From the NCBI RefSeq assembly GCF_001434935.1, contig NZ_AZEG01000001.1:66914-130913 (forward strand): a DNA stretch of 64,000 nt, written 5' to 3'. Both the position numbers and the translations under genes were made by a program. Shown piece by piece: positions 50,300 through 59,586 of the stretch. A model generated the notes under the pieces. That model saw nothing but the letters and a program-made list of their open reading frames with translations, ran no database searches and had not been told where the DNA came from. The DNA is from Liquorilactobacillus uvarum DSM 19971 (GTDB taxonomy: Bacteria; Bacillota; Bacilli; Lactobacillales; Lactobacillaceae). How positions within the stretch are numbered: position 1 is the first letter of the stretch; each line of letters begins with the position of its first letter.

Positions 50300-50623
50300 C
50301 TAATGAATACCAAGTGCCATCTTGGCGTATCTAGTCATTTTATCAATTGACCACGCCGGTTCCCATACAAATTTGACATCAACCTTTTCAATTTCAGGAA
50401 CCGAAACAAGTGCACGATCCACCATGTCAGCCAAAACATCTGTCAGTGGACACCCCATTGTTGTCAAAGTCATTTGAATTTCGCACAGACCTGCTTCATT
50501 TAAGTTAATTTCATACACAAGCCCGAGATTGACAATATCGACCCCTAACTCAGGATCGATCACATCTTCCAATTTTTCAAGTATTTCATTTTTTATTGTT
50601 TCTTGATCCCTTTGATTTTCCAT
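50300..50623 (-). CDS. DUF59/MIP18-family metal-sulfur cluster assembly protein (SufT/PaaD-like)
   Basis: 107 residues with the family core VIDPELGVDIVNLGLVYEI and the conserved cysteine in TLTTMGCPLTD; the C-terminal VWEPAWSIDKMT is also typical. Relatives help iron-sulfur cluster maturation. GGAGGATTTTCC precedes the ATG. No suf genes are adjacent. Confidence 0.93.
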   Translation of the reverse strand: MENQRDQETIKNEILEKLEDVIDPELGVDIVNLGLVYEINLNEAGLCEIQMTLTTMGCPLTDVLADMVDRALVSVPEIEKVDVKFVWEPAWSIDKMTRYAKMALGIH

Positions 50624-50654
50624 GGAAAATCCTCCTAAATATTTCTCTTAAATT

Positions 50655-51410
50655 TTATGCCAGATAATCAGCAAACTTATCTGCCATTTCGACTGTTGTT
50701 TCATATGATACCTTATGTGTTGCACCTTGGGTAGTAGTAAATGTCACATTTTTTGCATACGAATGATTTCTTATTTGCTCAAAAAAAGATTTTGTTGGCT
50801 GGTATGGCACTGTCGCGTCATTAGTTCCATGCCAAAAATGAATTGGACGCGAGTTGATTTTTTGAGGATTTAGCGAAAGATCCATGACCTCTAAAGACTT
50901 GATCTGATCTTCCACATAATTCGGATTGATCTCTTCCATCCCTGGTATTGCATGTAACAGTTGGCGCGCAAATGAGCTGGGTGCTGGGGATCCCATCAGA
51001 CAGACTGCAGCTGTTATCTGCGGATAAACACGCAGCAATGCACAGGTAGTGATTCCCCCCATTGAAAGTCCACTAACTCCGATTTTTTCACTCTTAATTC
51101 CAAATTTGTTGCGATAATAAGTTAGCAAATCTGGAAATTCTTTAATTGAATTAACAATTATTTTCCAAAACTCGAGTTTGTGTTCTGAAGCTTTCCCTGA
51201 AACCAGGCGCTCGCCATGGTAGAGTGCATCCGGTAAGACCACTCTGAATCCTCTTTTAGCTATCTCGTATCCCTGCGTTAACACTTTTTCCTTGCACCCC
51301 GTCCAACCATGATAAAAAAATACCAGCGGCAACACATCTTCTTTCTTATCTGACTGGACAAGCTCCAAGACAGGAATTTTCTTTATTTCTTTTGACGTAA
51401 TTGTAATCAT
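50655..51410 (-). CDS. Alpha/beta hydrolase (YitV-like dienelactone-hydrolase fold)
   Basis: About 251 residues. The oxyanion region is FFYHGWTGCKEK, the nucleophile Ser is in GVSGLSMGGITT, the acid Asp is in FWHGTNDATVPY, and the His is in TTQGATHKVSYE, a complete Ser-Asp-His triad. No signal peptide, so cytoplasmic. The ATG at 51410 follows GGGGG by 7 bases. The substrate is unknown; esterase activity is the simplest guess. Confidence 0.88.
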   Translation of the reverse strand: MITITSKEIKKIPVLELVQSDKKEDVLPLVFFYHGWTGCKEKVLTQGYEIAKRGFRVVLPDALYHGERLVSGKASEHKLEFWKIIVNSIKEFPDLLTYYRNKFGIKSEKIGVSGLSMGGITTCALLRVYPQITAAVCLMGSPAPSSFARQLLHAIPGMEEINPNYVEDQIKSLEVMDLSLNPQKINSRPIHFWHGTNDATVPYQPTKSFFEQIRNHSYAKNVTFTTTQGATHKVSYETTVEMADKFADYLA

Positions 51411-51533
51411 GCTGTCGCCCCCATAATAGTATGGTAACATTATACAACGACATTAAAGGCAAACTCTAGTAAATAACTTGCTTTTATGGTATCTTAAATC
51501 CTATGAATTCTTCTTAATATGAGGTGAACTAAC

Positions 51534-52346
51534 GTGCAACAGAAATTAATAGCATTAGATTTAGATGGAACTACATTAAATGAACACTCTCTTATTAGTC
51601 AAAAAACAAAAAAAGTTCTGCAGAAAGCAAGTCGTGCCGGTCATATCGTTTCAATCGTTACAGGCCGCCCATATCGCATATCAAAATATATCTACGATGA
51701 TTTGAATATAAAAACTCCCATGATCAATTTTAATGGCGGCTTAGGACATATTCCGCATCAAAACTGGGACAAAGAATACCAAAAAACTTTCCCTCGCGAA
51801 ATTGCACTTGACTTGCTAAAAAATATGGATAATTTTGGAATCAAACTGATGGCTGCTGAAAAAAAATCAATGATCTTAGCCAGCAATCCGCATGCTGTCG
51901 TTGATGACTTCTTTCCAGTACCACTCAGTTCTGAACAGGTACTAAATCAGCAGAATTTAAAATCTGATCCTACTTCATTAACGATCTTAGTTGATGATAA
52001 AAAGAAGGATAAAATTATCCAGCATTTAGAGCAAGTCTACGGTTCAAGCGTCGAAGTTGGTGTTTGGGGCGGAGTTAATCCTGTTCTCGAGCTTGAACCC
52101 AAGGGTGTGAACAAAGCCGTTGGAATCAAGCATTTGGCTGATAATTTTAAAATTGACCGCAGTAATATTGTTGCCTTCGGTGATGAACATAACGATCGTG
52201 AAATGATTGATTATGCTGGTTGGGGTGTCGTAATGAATAATGGTACTGATGAATTGAAAAAAATAGCAAATGATGTCACAGCTAAGGATAACACTCAAGA
52301 TGGTTTAGCAGCTTACCTTGAAAACTATTTAAAATTGGCCGAATAA
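51534..52346 (+). CDS. HAD-superfamily phosphatase, Cof type (IIB)
   Basis: 270 residues. Motif I is IALDLDGTTLN with nucleophile Asp and acid Asp, motif II is SIVTGRP, motif III uses the Lys near KGVNKAVGIKHL, and motif IV is AFGDEHNDREMI. The cap lies between motifs II and III, as in class IIB. Such enzymes dephosphorylate sugar phosphates or FMN; the substrate is not predictable. GTG start with GAGGTGAACTAAC upstream. Confidence 0.93.
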   Translation: MQQKLIALDLDGTTLNEHSLISQKTKKVLQKASRAGHIVSIVTGRPYRISKYIYDDLNIKTPMINFNGGLGHIPHQNWDKEYQKTFPREIALDLLKNMDNFGIKLMAAEKKSMILASNPHAVVDDFFPVPLSSEQVLNQQNLKSDPTSLTILVDDKKKDKIIQHLEQVYGSSVEVGVWGGVNPVLELEPKGVNKAVGIKHLADNFKIDRSNIVAFGDEHNDREMIDYAGWGVVMNNGTDELKKIANDVTAKDNTQDGLAAYLENYLKLAE

Positions 52347-52397
52347 AAAATTTGCTTATTATTAGACCGAACCTATTAGAGATACGCAACATAAAAT

Positions 52398-52441
52398 AGC
52401 CTAAGAACGAGATCATTTCAACCTCGACCTTAAGCTTTTTT
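52398..52441 (+). terminator. Terminator after the HAD phosphatase gene
   Basis: AGCCTAAGAACGAG pairs imperfectly with CTCGACCTTAAGCT, followed by TTTTTTATTTTT. Confidence 0.8.
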
Positions 52442-52472
52442 ATTTTTCTGTTATTTTAAATAAAAAAACATT

Positions 52473-53783
52473 CTACAGCCCTAAATCACAACCCAACATG
52501 TCCTCATAGGTTTCACGTCGAATAATTAGTTTATCCACGCCATTTTCGCAAAAAACAACGGCTGGACGAGGATTACGATTATAGTTGCTAGCCATTGTAT
52601 AGCCATATGCTCCAGTTGATGGAATGGCCAGAATATCCCCAGGATGTGTTATTGGAAGTGGTGCATCGCGCACTAAGATATCGCCAGATTCGCAATACTT
52701 ACCAACAACTGTTACGATTTGTTCCTGCAAAGCTTGAGGCTTATTAGCTAACCACGCTTCATATTTTGCCTGATATAATGCAGGACGAATATTGTCACCC
52801 ATCCCACCGTCAACAGAAACAAAATGACACACCCCTTCAACGTCTTTGCGCGAACCAACCGTATAAAGGGTAGCCGCTGCTTCACCTGCTAAGGAACGTC
52901 CTGGTTCAATCCAAATTTCCGGCATTTTCAAACCGAGATCAGCTACTTTTCTTTTAACAGCTGCAATGATTTTCTCAGCAAAAGCTTCAGGTGGAAGTGG
53001 TTTATCCTGCTCAGTGTAGCGGGTTCCAAAACCCCCACCCAAATTAAGTACCTCAGCTTCAAAAGCATATTTTTCATGCCATTCATTCAGTAAAGAGACC
53101 ATTTTTTCAACCGCCATCACAAAACCTTTGGCAGAAAAAATCTGTGATCCAATATGACAATGGATTCCTTTAACATTCATACGCGGATTTTCAATAAGTT
53201 GCTTGAGAGCTTTTTCAGACTGTCCACTATGAACATCAAAACCAAACTTAGAATTTTCCTGTCCCGTTGAAATATATTTGTGCGTCTCTGCTTCAATTCC
53301 TGGTGCAACACGCAAAACAACAGATATCGATGTCTCTTTTTTTTGCAAAATAGCATCCAAAAATTCTATTTCTTGGAAGTTATCCACGACAATACAGCCT
53401 ATTTTGGCATCAACAGCCATTTCCAATTCAGAAGGTAACTTATTATTACCATGAAACTCAATACGTTCCGGTGGCATTCCGCCCTTCAAAGCAGTATAAA
53501 GCTCGCCACCCGAAACCACATCACAACCAAGTCCCTCTTGTGCGACCAACTGGTACATTGCCATTGCTGAAAAAGCTTTGCTTGCATAAACAACACGGTA
53601 TGGAACTTCAGCATCAATAAAGGCCTGTTTGAAGTGTTTTATCTTGGATTTTATCTTGGAAACATCATATGCAATTAGAGGAGTTCCATATTTTTGAGCC
53701 AGTTTAAGCGTATCAACCCCGCCAATTGCTAAATGTCCAGCTTGATTAATTTCGAATGAATCTGATAAATTTGCCAACTTCAA
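52473..53783 (-). CDS. lysA: Diaminopimelate decarboxylase
   Basis: Decarboxylates meso-diaminopimelate to lysine. PLP alanine-racemase-type fold of 436 residues: the PLP-lysine in VVYASKAFSAMAM (about residue 65), FHGNNK, VLNLGGGFGTRY (glycine loop for phosphate), and the second-subunit motif GKYCESGDIL. The C-terminal SNYNRNPRPAVV is typical. The start is uncertain between TTG codons at 53783 and 53777; GAGG is nearer the proper distance for the second. Other lysine genes are not in the window. Confidence 0.95.
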   Translation of the reverse strand: MKLANLSDSFEINQAGHLAIGGVDTLKLAQKYGTPLIAYDVSKIKSKIKHFKQAFIDAEVPYRVVYASKAFSAMAMYQLVAQEGLGCDVVSGGELYTALKGGMPPERIEFHGNNKLPSELEMAVDAKIGCIVVDNFQEIEFLDAILQKKETSISVVLRVAPGIEAETHKYISTGQENSKFGFDVHSGQSEKALKQLIENPRMNVKGIHCHIGSQIFSAKGFVMAVEKMVSLLNEWHEKYAFEAEVLNLGGGFGTRYTEQDKPLPPEAFAEKIIAAVKRKVADLGLKMPEIWIEPGRSLAGEAAATLYTVGSRKDVEGVCHFVSVDGGMGDNIRPALYQAKYEAWLANKPQALQEQIVTVVGKYCESGDILVRDAPLPITHPGDILAIPSTGAYGYTMASNYNRNPRPAVVFCENGVDKLIIRRETYEDMLGCDLGL

Positions 53784-53820
53784 ACATCCTCTCTCATCTT
53801 ATAAATAGTCTTAAATAATA

Positions 53821-53848
53821 AAAAAAAGCTAGGTATCTTGCCCAGCTT
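53821..53848 (-). terminator. Terminator after the tautomerase gene
   Basis: Minus strand AAGCTGGG ... CCTAGCTT stem followed by a T8 run, 15 bases after the tautomerase stop. Confidence 0.8.
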
Positions 53849-53862
53849 GAAATCAAAAACAT

Positions 53863-54051
53863 CTACTTCTCGTCACTCTTAAGAACGCCACCAACACTAT
53901 AGCGATTCTTTTGCATTTCACTGAGAATAACGTGGACATGTTCAGCCGGTGCTCCTGTATTTTTAGAAACAGCTTTTGTAACATCCTCCACTAAGTGTTT
54001 AAGTTGTTCTTGAGAACGTCCTGCAATCAAATCAATATGTACAATCGGCAT
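53863..54051 (-). CDS. 4-oxalocrotonate tautomerase family protein
   Basis: 62 residues beginning MPIVHIDLIAGRSQEQ. The initiator Met would be removed to leave Pro1, the catalytic base of the family, and GAPAEHVHVILSE matches the second half. The hexameric family keto-enol tautomerises small acids; the natural substrate in lactobacilli is unknown. ATG 54051 has AAGGAG 7 bases upstream. Confidence 0.93.
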   Translation of the reverse strand: MPIVHIDLIAGRSQEQLKHLVEDVTKAVSKNTGAPAEHVHVILSEMQKNRYSVGGVLKSDEK

Positions 54052-54247
54052 TTTACTACTCCTTTTCAAATTCAGCAGTGCGGTTAAGAATACTTAATAA
54101 GCGCACTCCAACTCTAATTACTCTATGTATATTAAACCAGATATACGATTAGAAAGCAATTAAATTTCCAACAAATAATTCAGCTATATTGAAGCTGACA
54201 TTGCGTTCCAAAATCTAATTTTTAAAGCGCTTCCGCCATTTTTTATT

Positions 54248-55150
54248 CTACCTTTTTTTATTTAATTGCGCGGCACGTGCACTGATTTTTGCCTGTTGAT
54301 CCTCATCGAAAAAGTTTCCAGCAATGTCTGATGTGTTCACAAAATTAACAAAAGCAGTGGGATCTTCCTGATTAATAATCTGCTTGAAATGATAAAGCTC
54401 GTAGCGAGTGATAACAATCATTAAAACTTGACTATCCTCACCTGAATACCCACCTTTTGATGGCATTATTGTAACCCCTCTGACCAATGACCGTCGCAAA
54501 ACTGGAATAATGTTTTTAGACCTGTTCGTAACAACAAATGCAGTCAACTTCTGATGAGATGTATGAATTCCATCAATGACGCGCGTCATTGCATAGTTGG
54601 AAATAATCGTATAAAGCGCACTCTGCCAGCCAAAGAAAAAACCTGCTGTCAAAATAATGAACATATTGATTATCAACATCACAAAACCAACTGATTTGCC
54701 CGTCGTTTTGTTTATAATAACCGCAATGATATCCATGCCACCTGTTGAAAAACCGTAACGTAAAGCTGCACCAATTCCAACCCCGGTTAATACGCCGCCA
54801 AACAACCCACTCATTAGAGGATCTGGCGTAAAGCGCTGTACTGGAATTACAATAGCAAAGAATGTTGTTGAAATAATGGTGACCACACTATAATATGTAA
54901 AATTCCGACCTACTTTCAACCACCCTAAGATACCTACAGGGATATTCAGCAAAAGAATAAAGTATCCAGTATCAATTTTAATCTGAAACATTTTATTGAG
55001 GATTGACGATAAAAGCTGCGCAATTCCATTAAAACCTGAAGCAAAAATATTACCTGGTATCATAAAAAAATTCAGTCCTACAGCCAAGACAACTCCTGCC
55101 AAAACGGCAACAGCAATTCTTTTTACTTCATCCGAAATTCTAATCTCCAT
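54248..55150 (-). CDS. YitT-family membrane protein with DUF2179 domain
   Basis: About 300 residues. Five to six hydrophobic segments (residues ~10-185) contain FFMIPGNIFASGFNGIAQLL and the repeat-like GVGIGAALRYGFSTGGMDIIA. A cytoplasmic DUF2179 domain follows (about 200-275, KLTAFVVTNRSKNIIPVL and GYSGEDSQVLMIVITRYE). The transported substrate, if any, is unknown. ATG 55150 follows GGGGG by 8 bases; an upstream ATG-free extension is rejected. Confidence 0.9.
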   Translation of the reverse strand: MEIRISDEVKRIAVAVLAGVVLAVGLNFFMIPGNIFASGFNGIAQLLSSILNKMFQIKIDTGYFILLLNIPVGILGWLKVGRNFTYYSVVTIISTTFFAIVIPVQRFTPDPLMSGLFGGVLTGVGIGAALRYGFSTGGMDIIAVIINKTTGKSVGFVMLIINMFIILTAGFFFGWQSALYTIISNYAMTRVIDGIHTSHQKLTAFVVTNRSKNIIPVLRRSLVRGVTIMPSKGGYSGEDSQVLMIVITRYELYHFKQIINQEDPTAFVNFVNTSDIAGNFFDEDQQAKISARAAQLNKKR

Positions 55151-55322
55151 ATTTGATCCCCCATTTTTATTGCCCATCAAACATGGGTGTGTATTATTAA
55201 AAAAAAACAATATCTACGAGTATAAGACTACTTATTAAAATACAATTTTACAAGCAATTAAACGAACTAATATGCTAAAATCATTTTAACGAACGAAAGC
55301 AAAAAAAGAAAGGAGTTTTACA

Positions 55323-56753
55323 TTGTCTTTTAAACAAAAAGATTTTTCTGCTTGTACAAGCATCCTAGTAGGAAAAAAAGCAACGGCTGATGGTTCAACT
55401 TTCATTGCACGTAATGAAGATGCAAAGTCTGCTTGGCCGAAACATCTAGTCGTTCATCCGCATAAAGAATTTAAACAACAACAGGTCTTTGTTTCACCGG
55501 ATAATCGTTTTACCATCGAATTGCCTCTGATCAGAGGCAAATATACTGCAACGCCTGAATGGACTTCCAAATTCGGCCTTTTTGAAGAAGATGGAATCAA
55601 CGAATACGGGGTCGCTATGAGCGCAACTGAGAGCGCATACGCCAACGAACGCGTCCTTGGAGCGGACCCGCTGGTAAAAGATGGAATTGGTGAAGAAGCA
55701 ATGGTGACCGTGACACTTCCTTACATTCACTCCGCACGTGAGGGGGTAGCTTATTTAGGTGCTATCGTTGAAAAATATGGTGCCAGTGAAACCAATGGTG
55801 TTTTGTTTTCAGATAAAAATGATGTTTGGTACATGGAGATTGCCACCGGACATTACTGGGTTGCGCAACGAATTCCTGATGATGCGTATGCAGTCGTTGC
55901 CAATCAGTTAGCTATTCAAAAAATCGATTTTGGAGATTCTTCAAATTTTATGTACGCATCTAAAATACTCAAATTTGTTCAAGAAAACAATTTAAATATT
56001 TCTCAGAACGAATTTAATTTTAGAAAAATTTTTGGCACTCAGGAACTGAGCGATGAAATTTATAGCACTCCACGTGTCTGGTATGGGCAGAAATATTTGA
56101 CACCTTCATGCAAACAGGAACCCATGAGTGAGGAGCTTCCATTTATTCAGCGAGCAGACCGCTTGCTAAATAATGACGATCTTGAATATGTCCTGGCTTC
56201 ACATTTTCAAGGAACAGCTTATGATCCGTTAGGAAATGATTCTCCTAACACCTCAAGAAAGTTCCGGCCAATCAGCCTAGCGAAGACACAAGAATCACAT
56301 ATTCTGCAAATACGGCCCGAGCTTCCACTTGAAATCAGCGGTTTGCATTGGCTTGCCATGGGTGTTACTGCTCAAAGTATCTTCGTTCCTTTTTATTCTG
56401 GAATAACTGATACTCATCCAGCTTATCAAAAAGGCGGCAGTACTTATAGTTTCGATTCAGCGTACTGGCGCTATAAATTGCTAGGGATCCTAGTTGATGC
56501 ACATTACAACAAATTTGGTATGCAACTGAGTTCCCTGCAAAAAGAGCTGCGCACCCTCTTTAAAACTCGTGTACGTCAAAGTGATATTGAGGCCGAGAAT
56601 CTTTCTCATCAAAAACGTGCTGCTTTTCTAACAAAAACAAGCTATGCCAATGCACAAATTGGACTTGATAAAGTAGATGATCTAATAGCTCAACTAATAA
56701 CAGAATCTACTGAACTTTCGCCACTTAACTTCAAAACCGATGAAAATCTCTAA
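55323..56753 (+). CDS. pepD: Dipeptidase, peptidase family C69 (PepD-like)
   Basis: Cleaves dipeptides from peptide uptake. The 476 residues belong to the Ntn-hydrolase family: Cys11 in DFSACTSILVGKKATADGS is the expected nucleophile after N-terminal trimming, and FIARNEDA follows. EDGINEYGVAMSATES and NGVLFSDKNDVWYMEI are conserved family segments. TTG start with AAAGGAG about 8 bases upstream. Monocistronic, with a strong terminator. Confidence 0.93.
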   Translation: MSFKQKDFSACTSILVGKKATADGSTFIARNEDAKSAWPKHLVVHPHKEFKQQQVFVSPDNRFTIELPLIRGKYTATPEWTSKFGLFEEDGINEYGVAMSATESAYANERVLGADPLVKDGIGEEAMVTVTLPYIHSAREGVAYLGAIVEKYGASETNGVLFSDKNDVWYMEIATGHYWVAQRIPDDAYAVVANQLAIQKIDFGDSSNFMYASKILKFVQENNLNISQNEFNFRKIFGTQELSDEIYSTPRVWYGQKYLTPSCKQEPMSEELPFIQRADRLLNNDDLEYVLASHFQGTAYDPLGNDSPNTSRKFRPISLAKTQESHILQIRPELPLEISGLHWLAMGVTAQSIFVPFYSGITDTHPAYQKGGSTYSFDSAYWRYKLLGILVDAHYNKFGMQLSSLQKELRTLFKTRVRQSDIEAENLSHQKRAAFLTKTSYANAQIGLDKVDDLIAQLITESTELSPLNFKTDENL

Positions 56754-56867
56754 TTAATATTATTTTCTGTGTTATCCAGTTTTTAATTGTGTACAATTAA
56801 AAACAACCAATAAAATCAGCTTTTAGAATGCATTACTGCAAAATCTTAAATTAGACAAAAAGACCTC

Positions 56868-56898
56868 GACAAAAAATATTTTGTCAAGGTCTTCCTTT
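56868..56898. terminator. Bidirectional terminator between pepD and the HesB-like gene
   Basis: AAGACCTCGACAAAA pairs with TTTTGTCAAGGTCTT with one mismatch; it converges on both genes and is followed by CCTTTTAT. Confidence 0.88.
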
Positions 56899-56919
56899 TA
56901 TAACCAGATTGTACTGCAT

Positions 56920-57285
56920 TTACACTGTTTTCTTCTCTATTCGCTCAATTTGAACTGCGGCAGTCAGTTCACCTGAATTAGCACCCGTCAAACGTAACAT
57001 TTGGTTAACTTCGTTAACATCTAACTTCATTTCTTCATCCATATACATTTCACTGTAACCTTTGATTTTGAAAGGCCCGATATCAGAATCAATCTTTTTA
57101 TCATAGTCATGCGTATCAATATCATCAGAAACAATTAAAATACGAAAAACAGAGTCAAGTGAACAAACCCCTACACGTGAAAGTGATCCAACACCATCAT
57201 CAAAGTCCAATAAAAGTTCATCATTAGAATCCTCGAGATAAGACATGATCTTTTTTCGCGCTTCTTGCGTAATTGTTAAATACAT
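56920..57285 (-). CDS. HesB/IscA-like iron-sulfur biosynthesis family protein
   Basis: 121 residues from MYLTITQEARKKIMSYL, a Fe-S_biosyn-like fold (the Bacillus YneR type). The three conserved cysteines of true IscA/SufA are missing; only one cysteine (GVCSLDSVF) is present. This makes an A-type carrier role doubtful. GGAGGG is 6 bases before the ATG at 57285, so an upstream frame is rejected. Confidence 0.8.
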   Translation of the reverse strand: MYLTITQEARKKIMSYLEDSNDELLLDFDDGVGSLSRVGVCSLDSVFRILIVSDDIDTHDYDKKIDSDIGPFKIKGYSEMYMDEEMKLDVNEVNQMLRLTGANSGELTAAVQIERIEKKTV

Positions 57286-57424
57286 GCGAATCCCTCCATT
57301 TCTAAACATATTGTACACAATCTAGCCCCAAATGCCAAAAAATATGTTCCTGAGTATTAGCAAATATTAACTAGCTAGTCTATAATTTAGCTCAGAGGAA
57401 CCTACATGAAATGAGGGATAATTC

Positions 57425-58468
57425 ATGACTACAGCTAACATAAAAATCGATAATTTATTCTTTTTGAATAAAAATTTAATTGCTAAAAGAGATAGCACAT
57501 GTATTTTGTGTGATCCTTCTATTGAGACTTTTGAAAAATTCTTTGTTTCACAAAATATTTTTGAATTTCAAGCAGTGATTATTACCCAATTATCTAAAAA
57601 CAATCTGCATCTTCTCTACTCTGCTTCGCCAAAAATCGTATTTTATATGTCCCAAGAACTATTCCTATTACTTCAAAAAATGCAACGCTTCAATTTAATC
57701 CCTGCGATTTTGAACATGGGAAAAATTATTCCTTACGGCTTTCCCCAAAAAATAGGATCTTTCAAAGTTACTGCATATAAAAATGATGACTCTCTCTACG
57801 GCTCATTGGCACTTATCATCAGTGATATACAAACTAAAACTACTGTTGGCTATGCCAACATCTTTGCTCTTTATGGAGGACACAAAAAAAGAGCCAAGCA
57901 ATGGCTCAAAAAAATGGCTGCATCAAATATGAAGGCATTTATCACAAGCAAGGCAATGTTCAACAATAAGCCCGCACAGCTTCCAACAAGTGAAAATGGC
58001 ATTCAAAAAAATTTTTGTAAGCAACTACAGAATAAACAGTCAGCAAAACCGTTCAGCGTTTTTCTTTCACCTTGGAATCCAGAACGCCTGCACCGTTTTT
58101 ATGAGACTTGCACCGCACTTGACAAAAAATTAGTTTTGCCTGCTGCAATGGCTGAACTCCTTCATTTTTTCTTTCCTGAAGATACTGTCTATTACTATGC
58201 TACAGCTGAGGTTACACAGAAACTAAGTCCTCAAAGTGGTTTTTGCGGCATTAATAAACAGCAATTGACAGAACACCCTAATGACTTTGTCTTGCAAGAT
58301 AGTTTTGAGCCATGCTTCATTGACCCTAGTATCCAGAGTGATCATGGATTTCAAAATCATTCTTGGTTGGATGAAAGTAATTTTAGACATGCCGTTGAAC
58401 AGCTTGACGAAAAAATGCTCGCCGATTTAAAAAGCAGATCAAACACCGCTAACATTCTGCAATGCTAG
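57425..58468 (+). CDS. Degenerate metallo-beta-lactamase/beta-CASP-like protein (RNase J-like fold)
   Basis: 347 residues with no ready name. The order of segments parallels RNase J. AVIITQLSKNNLH (about 50-62) stands where RNase J has the THGHEDH metal motif. KIVFYMSQELFLLL follows, then IIPYGFPQKIGSFKVTAY, and SLALIISDIQTKTTVGYANIF stands where the TGD metal aspartate should be. KPFSVFLSPWNPERLHRFYE and LDKKLVLPAAMAELL (209-245) resemble the beta-CASP insert. All metal ligands appear lost, so it is probably inactive or binds RNA. SD GAGGG. The fold call is my inference from pattern. Confidence 0.6.
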   Translation: MTTANIKIDNLFFLNKNLIAKRDSTCILCDPSIETFEKFFVSQNIFEFQAVIITQLSKNNLHLLYSASPKIVFYMSQELFLLLQKMQRFNLIPAILNMGKIIPYGFPQKIGSFKVTAYKNDDSLYGSLALIISDIQTKTTVGYANIFALYGGHKKRAKQWLKKMAASNMKAFITSKAMFNNKPAQLPTSENGIQKNFCKQLQNKQSAKPFSVFLSPWNPERLHRFYETCTALDKKLVLPAAMAELLHFFFPEDTVYYYATAEVTQKLSPQSGFCGINKQQLTEHPNDFVLQDSFEPCFIDPSIQSDHGFQNHSWLDESNFRHAVEQLDEKMLADLKSRSNTANILQC

Positions 58469-58478
58469 CTCTTTTAAG

Positions 58479-59420
58479 TTATTTAAGCCATTGTTTAAAA
58501 AAGTTTCCAACCTTCTGCCGGTAAATTTTTGGATATTCATAATAGGCCATTGCATGTCCTGTTTGAGGTGCAACCCATATTTTTTTATATGCTGTCGTTG
58601 CACGATAATTCTGATATACCATCTTAGTTGGTACAAATTTGTCAGCTCCTCCATGAATAAAGAAAATGGGGAGCTGATTTTTTTTTAGCTGTTTAACAGA
58701 ACTACCTTTTTTGAAATCGAAACCGGCCTTGGCTTGTGTGAACCAACTTGCAGTCGTAATCAGTGGTTGTTTGGGAATTCCAAAACGCTGTTTCAGTTCA
58801 TAGGTCAGTTCACCTTCAATACTGGAATAACCACTATCTTCAATGATTGCTTTTACTTGGTGCGGCAGGTGCTCACCACTGATCATCATAACTGTAGCCC
58901 CACCCATACTGACACCGAATAATCCGATTTGCGAGTTAGAACCATTTTTGTGAATCAGTTGTTTAATCCACTTAAGATAATCAAGCCGATCGGGCCAGCC
59001 AAAACCAATATATTTGCCTTGGCTTTGTCCTGCTCCACGATCATCTGGCGCTAAAACATTGTAACCCATCCGATGAAACATACGAAGGTAGCTCGCCATC
59101 TGAGTATGTTCTTCTTGATAGCCATGAGCTACGATGATTGTTTTATTTGTTTTATGTGCCGCTGGAATATACGTTGCTTTCAGTTTCAAATTCTGACCAG
59201 CAGAAGTTTCATCCCACAATTGTTTATCAGTCTTAGCAAGCCATTTTTTATCAATTTTCAACTGTACTTTCTTTTTGGAGGCCATTGTGCCGTTAAGCGG
59301 TTTTTGCGGTTCAAAAGCAAAATAATACAAATAAGCACTTGCACCCGTAATCCCAACGATTAAGACAACGAGCAAGGCAATCAAACTATAAACAAAAAAT
59401 TTCTGCTTTCTTTTAAACAA
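58479..59420 (-). CDS. Membrane-anchored alpha/beta hydrolase
   Basis: About 313 residues. One N-terminal membrane segment (about 10-32) places the catalytic domain outside. IIVAHGYQEEHTQM, DDRGAGQSQGKY, the nucleophile in IGLFGVSMGGATVM, Asp in FFIHGGADKFVP and His in PQTGHAMAYYEYP make a complete hydrolase of the YqkD/BD-FAE kind. The substrate is unknown. TTG start at 59420 with AGGAGAG 6 bases upstream. It ends 11 bases from the converging gene. Confidence 0.87.
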   Translation of the reverse strand: MFKRKQKFFVYSLIALLVVLIVGITGASAYLYYFAFEPQKPLNGTMASKKKVQLKIDKKWLAKTDKQLWDETSAGQNLKLKATYIPAAHKTNKTIIVAHGYQEEHTQMASYLRMFHRMGYNVLAPDDRGAGQSQGKYIGFGWPDRLDYLKWIKQLIHKNGSNSQIGLFGVSMGGATVMMISGEHLPHQVKAIIEDSGYSSIEGELTYELKQRFGIPKQPLITTASWFTQAKAGFDFKKGSSVKQLKKNQLPIFFIHGGADKFVPTKMVYQNYRATTAYKKIWVAPQTGHAMAYYEYPKIYRQKVGNFFKQWLK

Positions 59421-59452
59421 GCTACACTCTCCTATACTATTACTCAAAAATA

Positions 59453-59483
59453 GATTGCGACAAAACTGTTGTTTGTCACAATC
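59453..59483 (-). terminator. Terminator after cls
   Basis: GATTGTGACAAA pairs with TTTGTCGCAATC around a short loop, then TATTTTTG on the minus strand; it lies about 100 bases after the cls stop. Confidence 0.7.
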
Positions 59484-59586
59484 CTTTGATTTCTAATAAA
59501 ATATTTGACTCAAGCTGCACAGATTTATTACCTTTAAGCTACTTTTATCTCAATTAATTTCAAACACTGTATAATTGGATTACATG

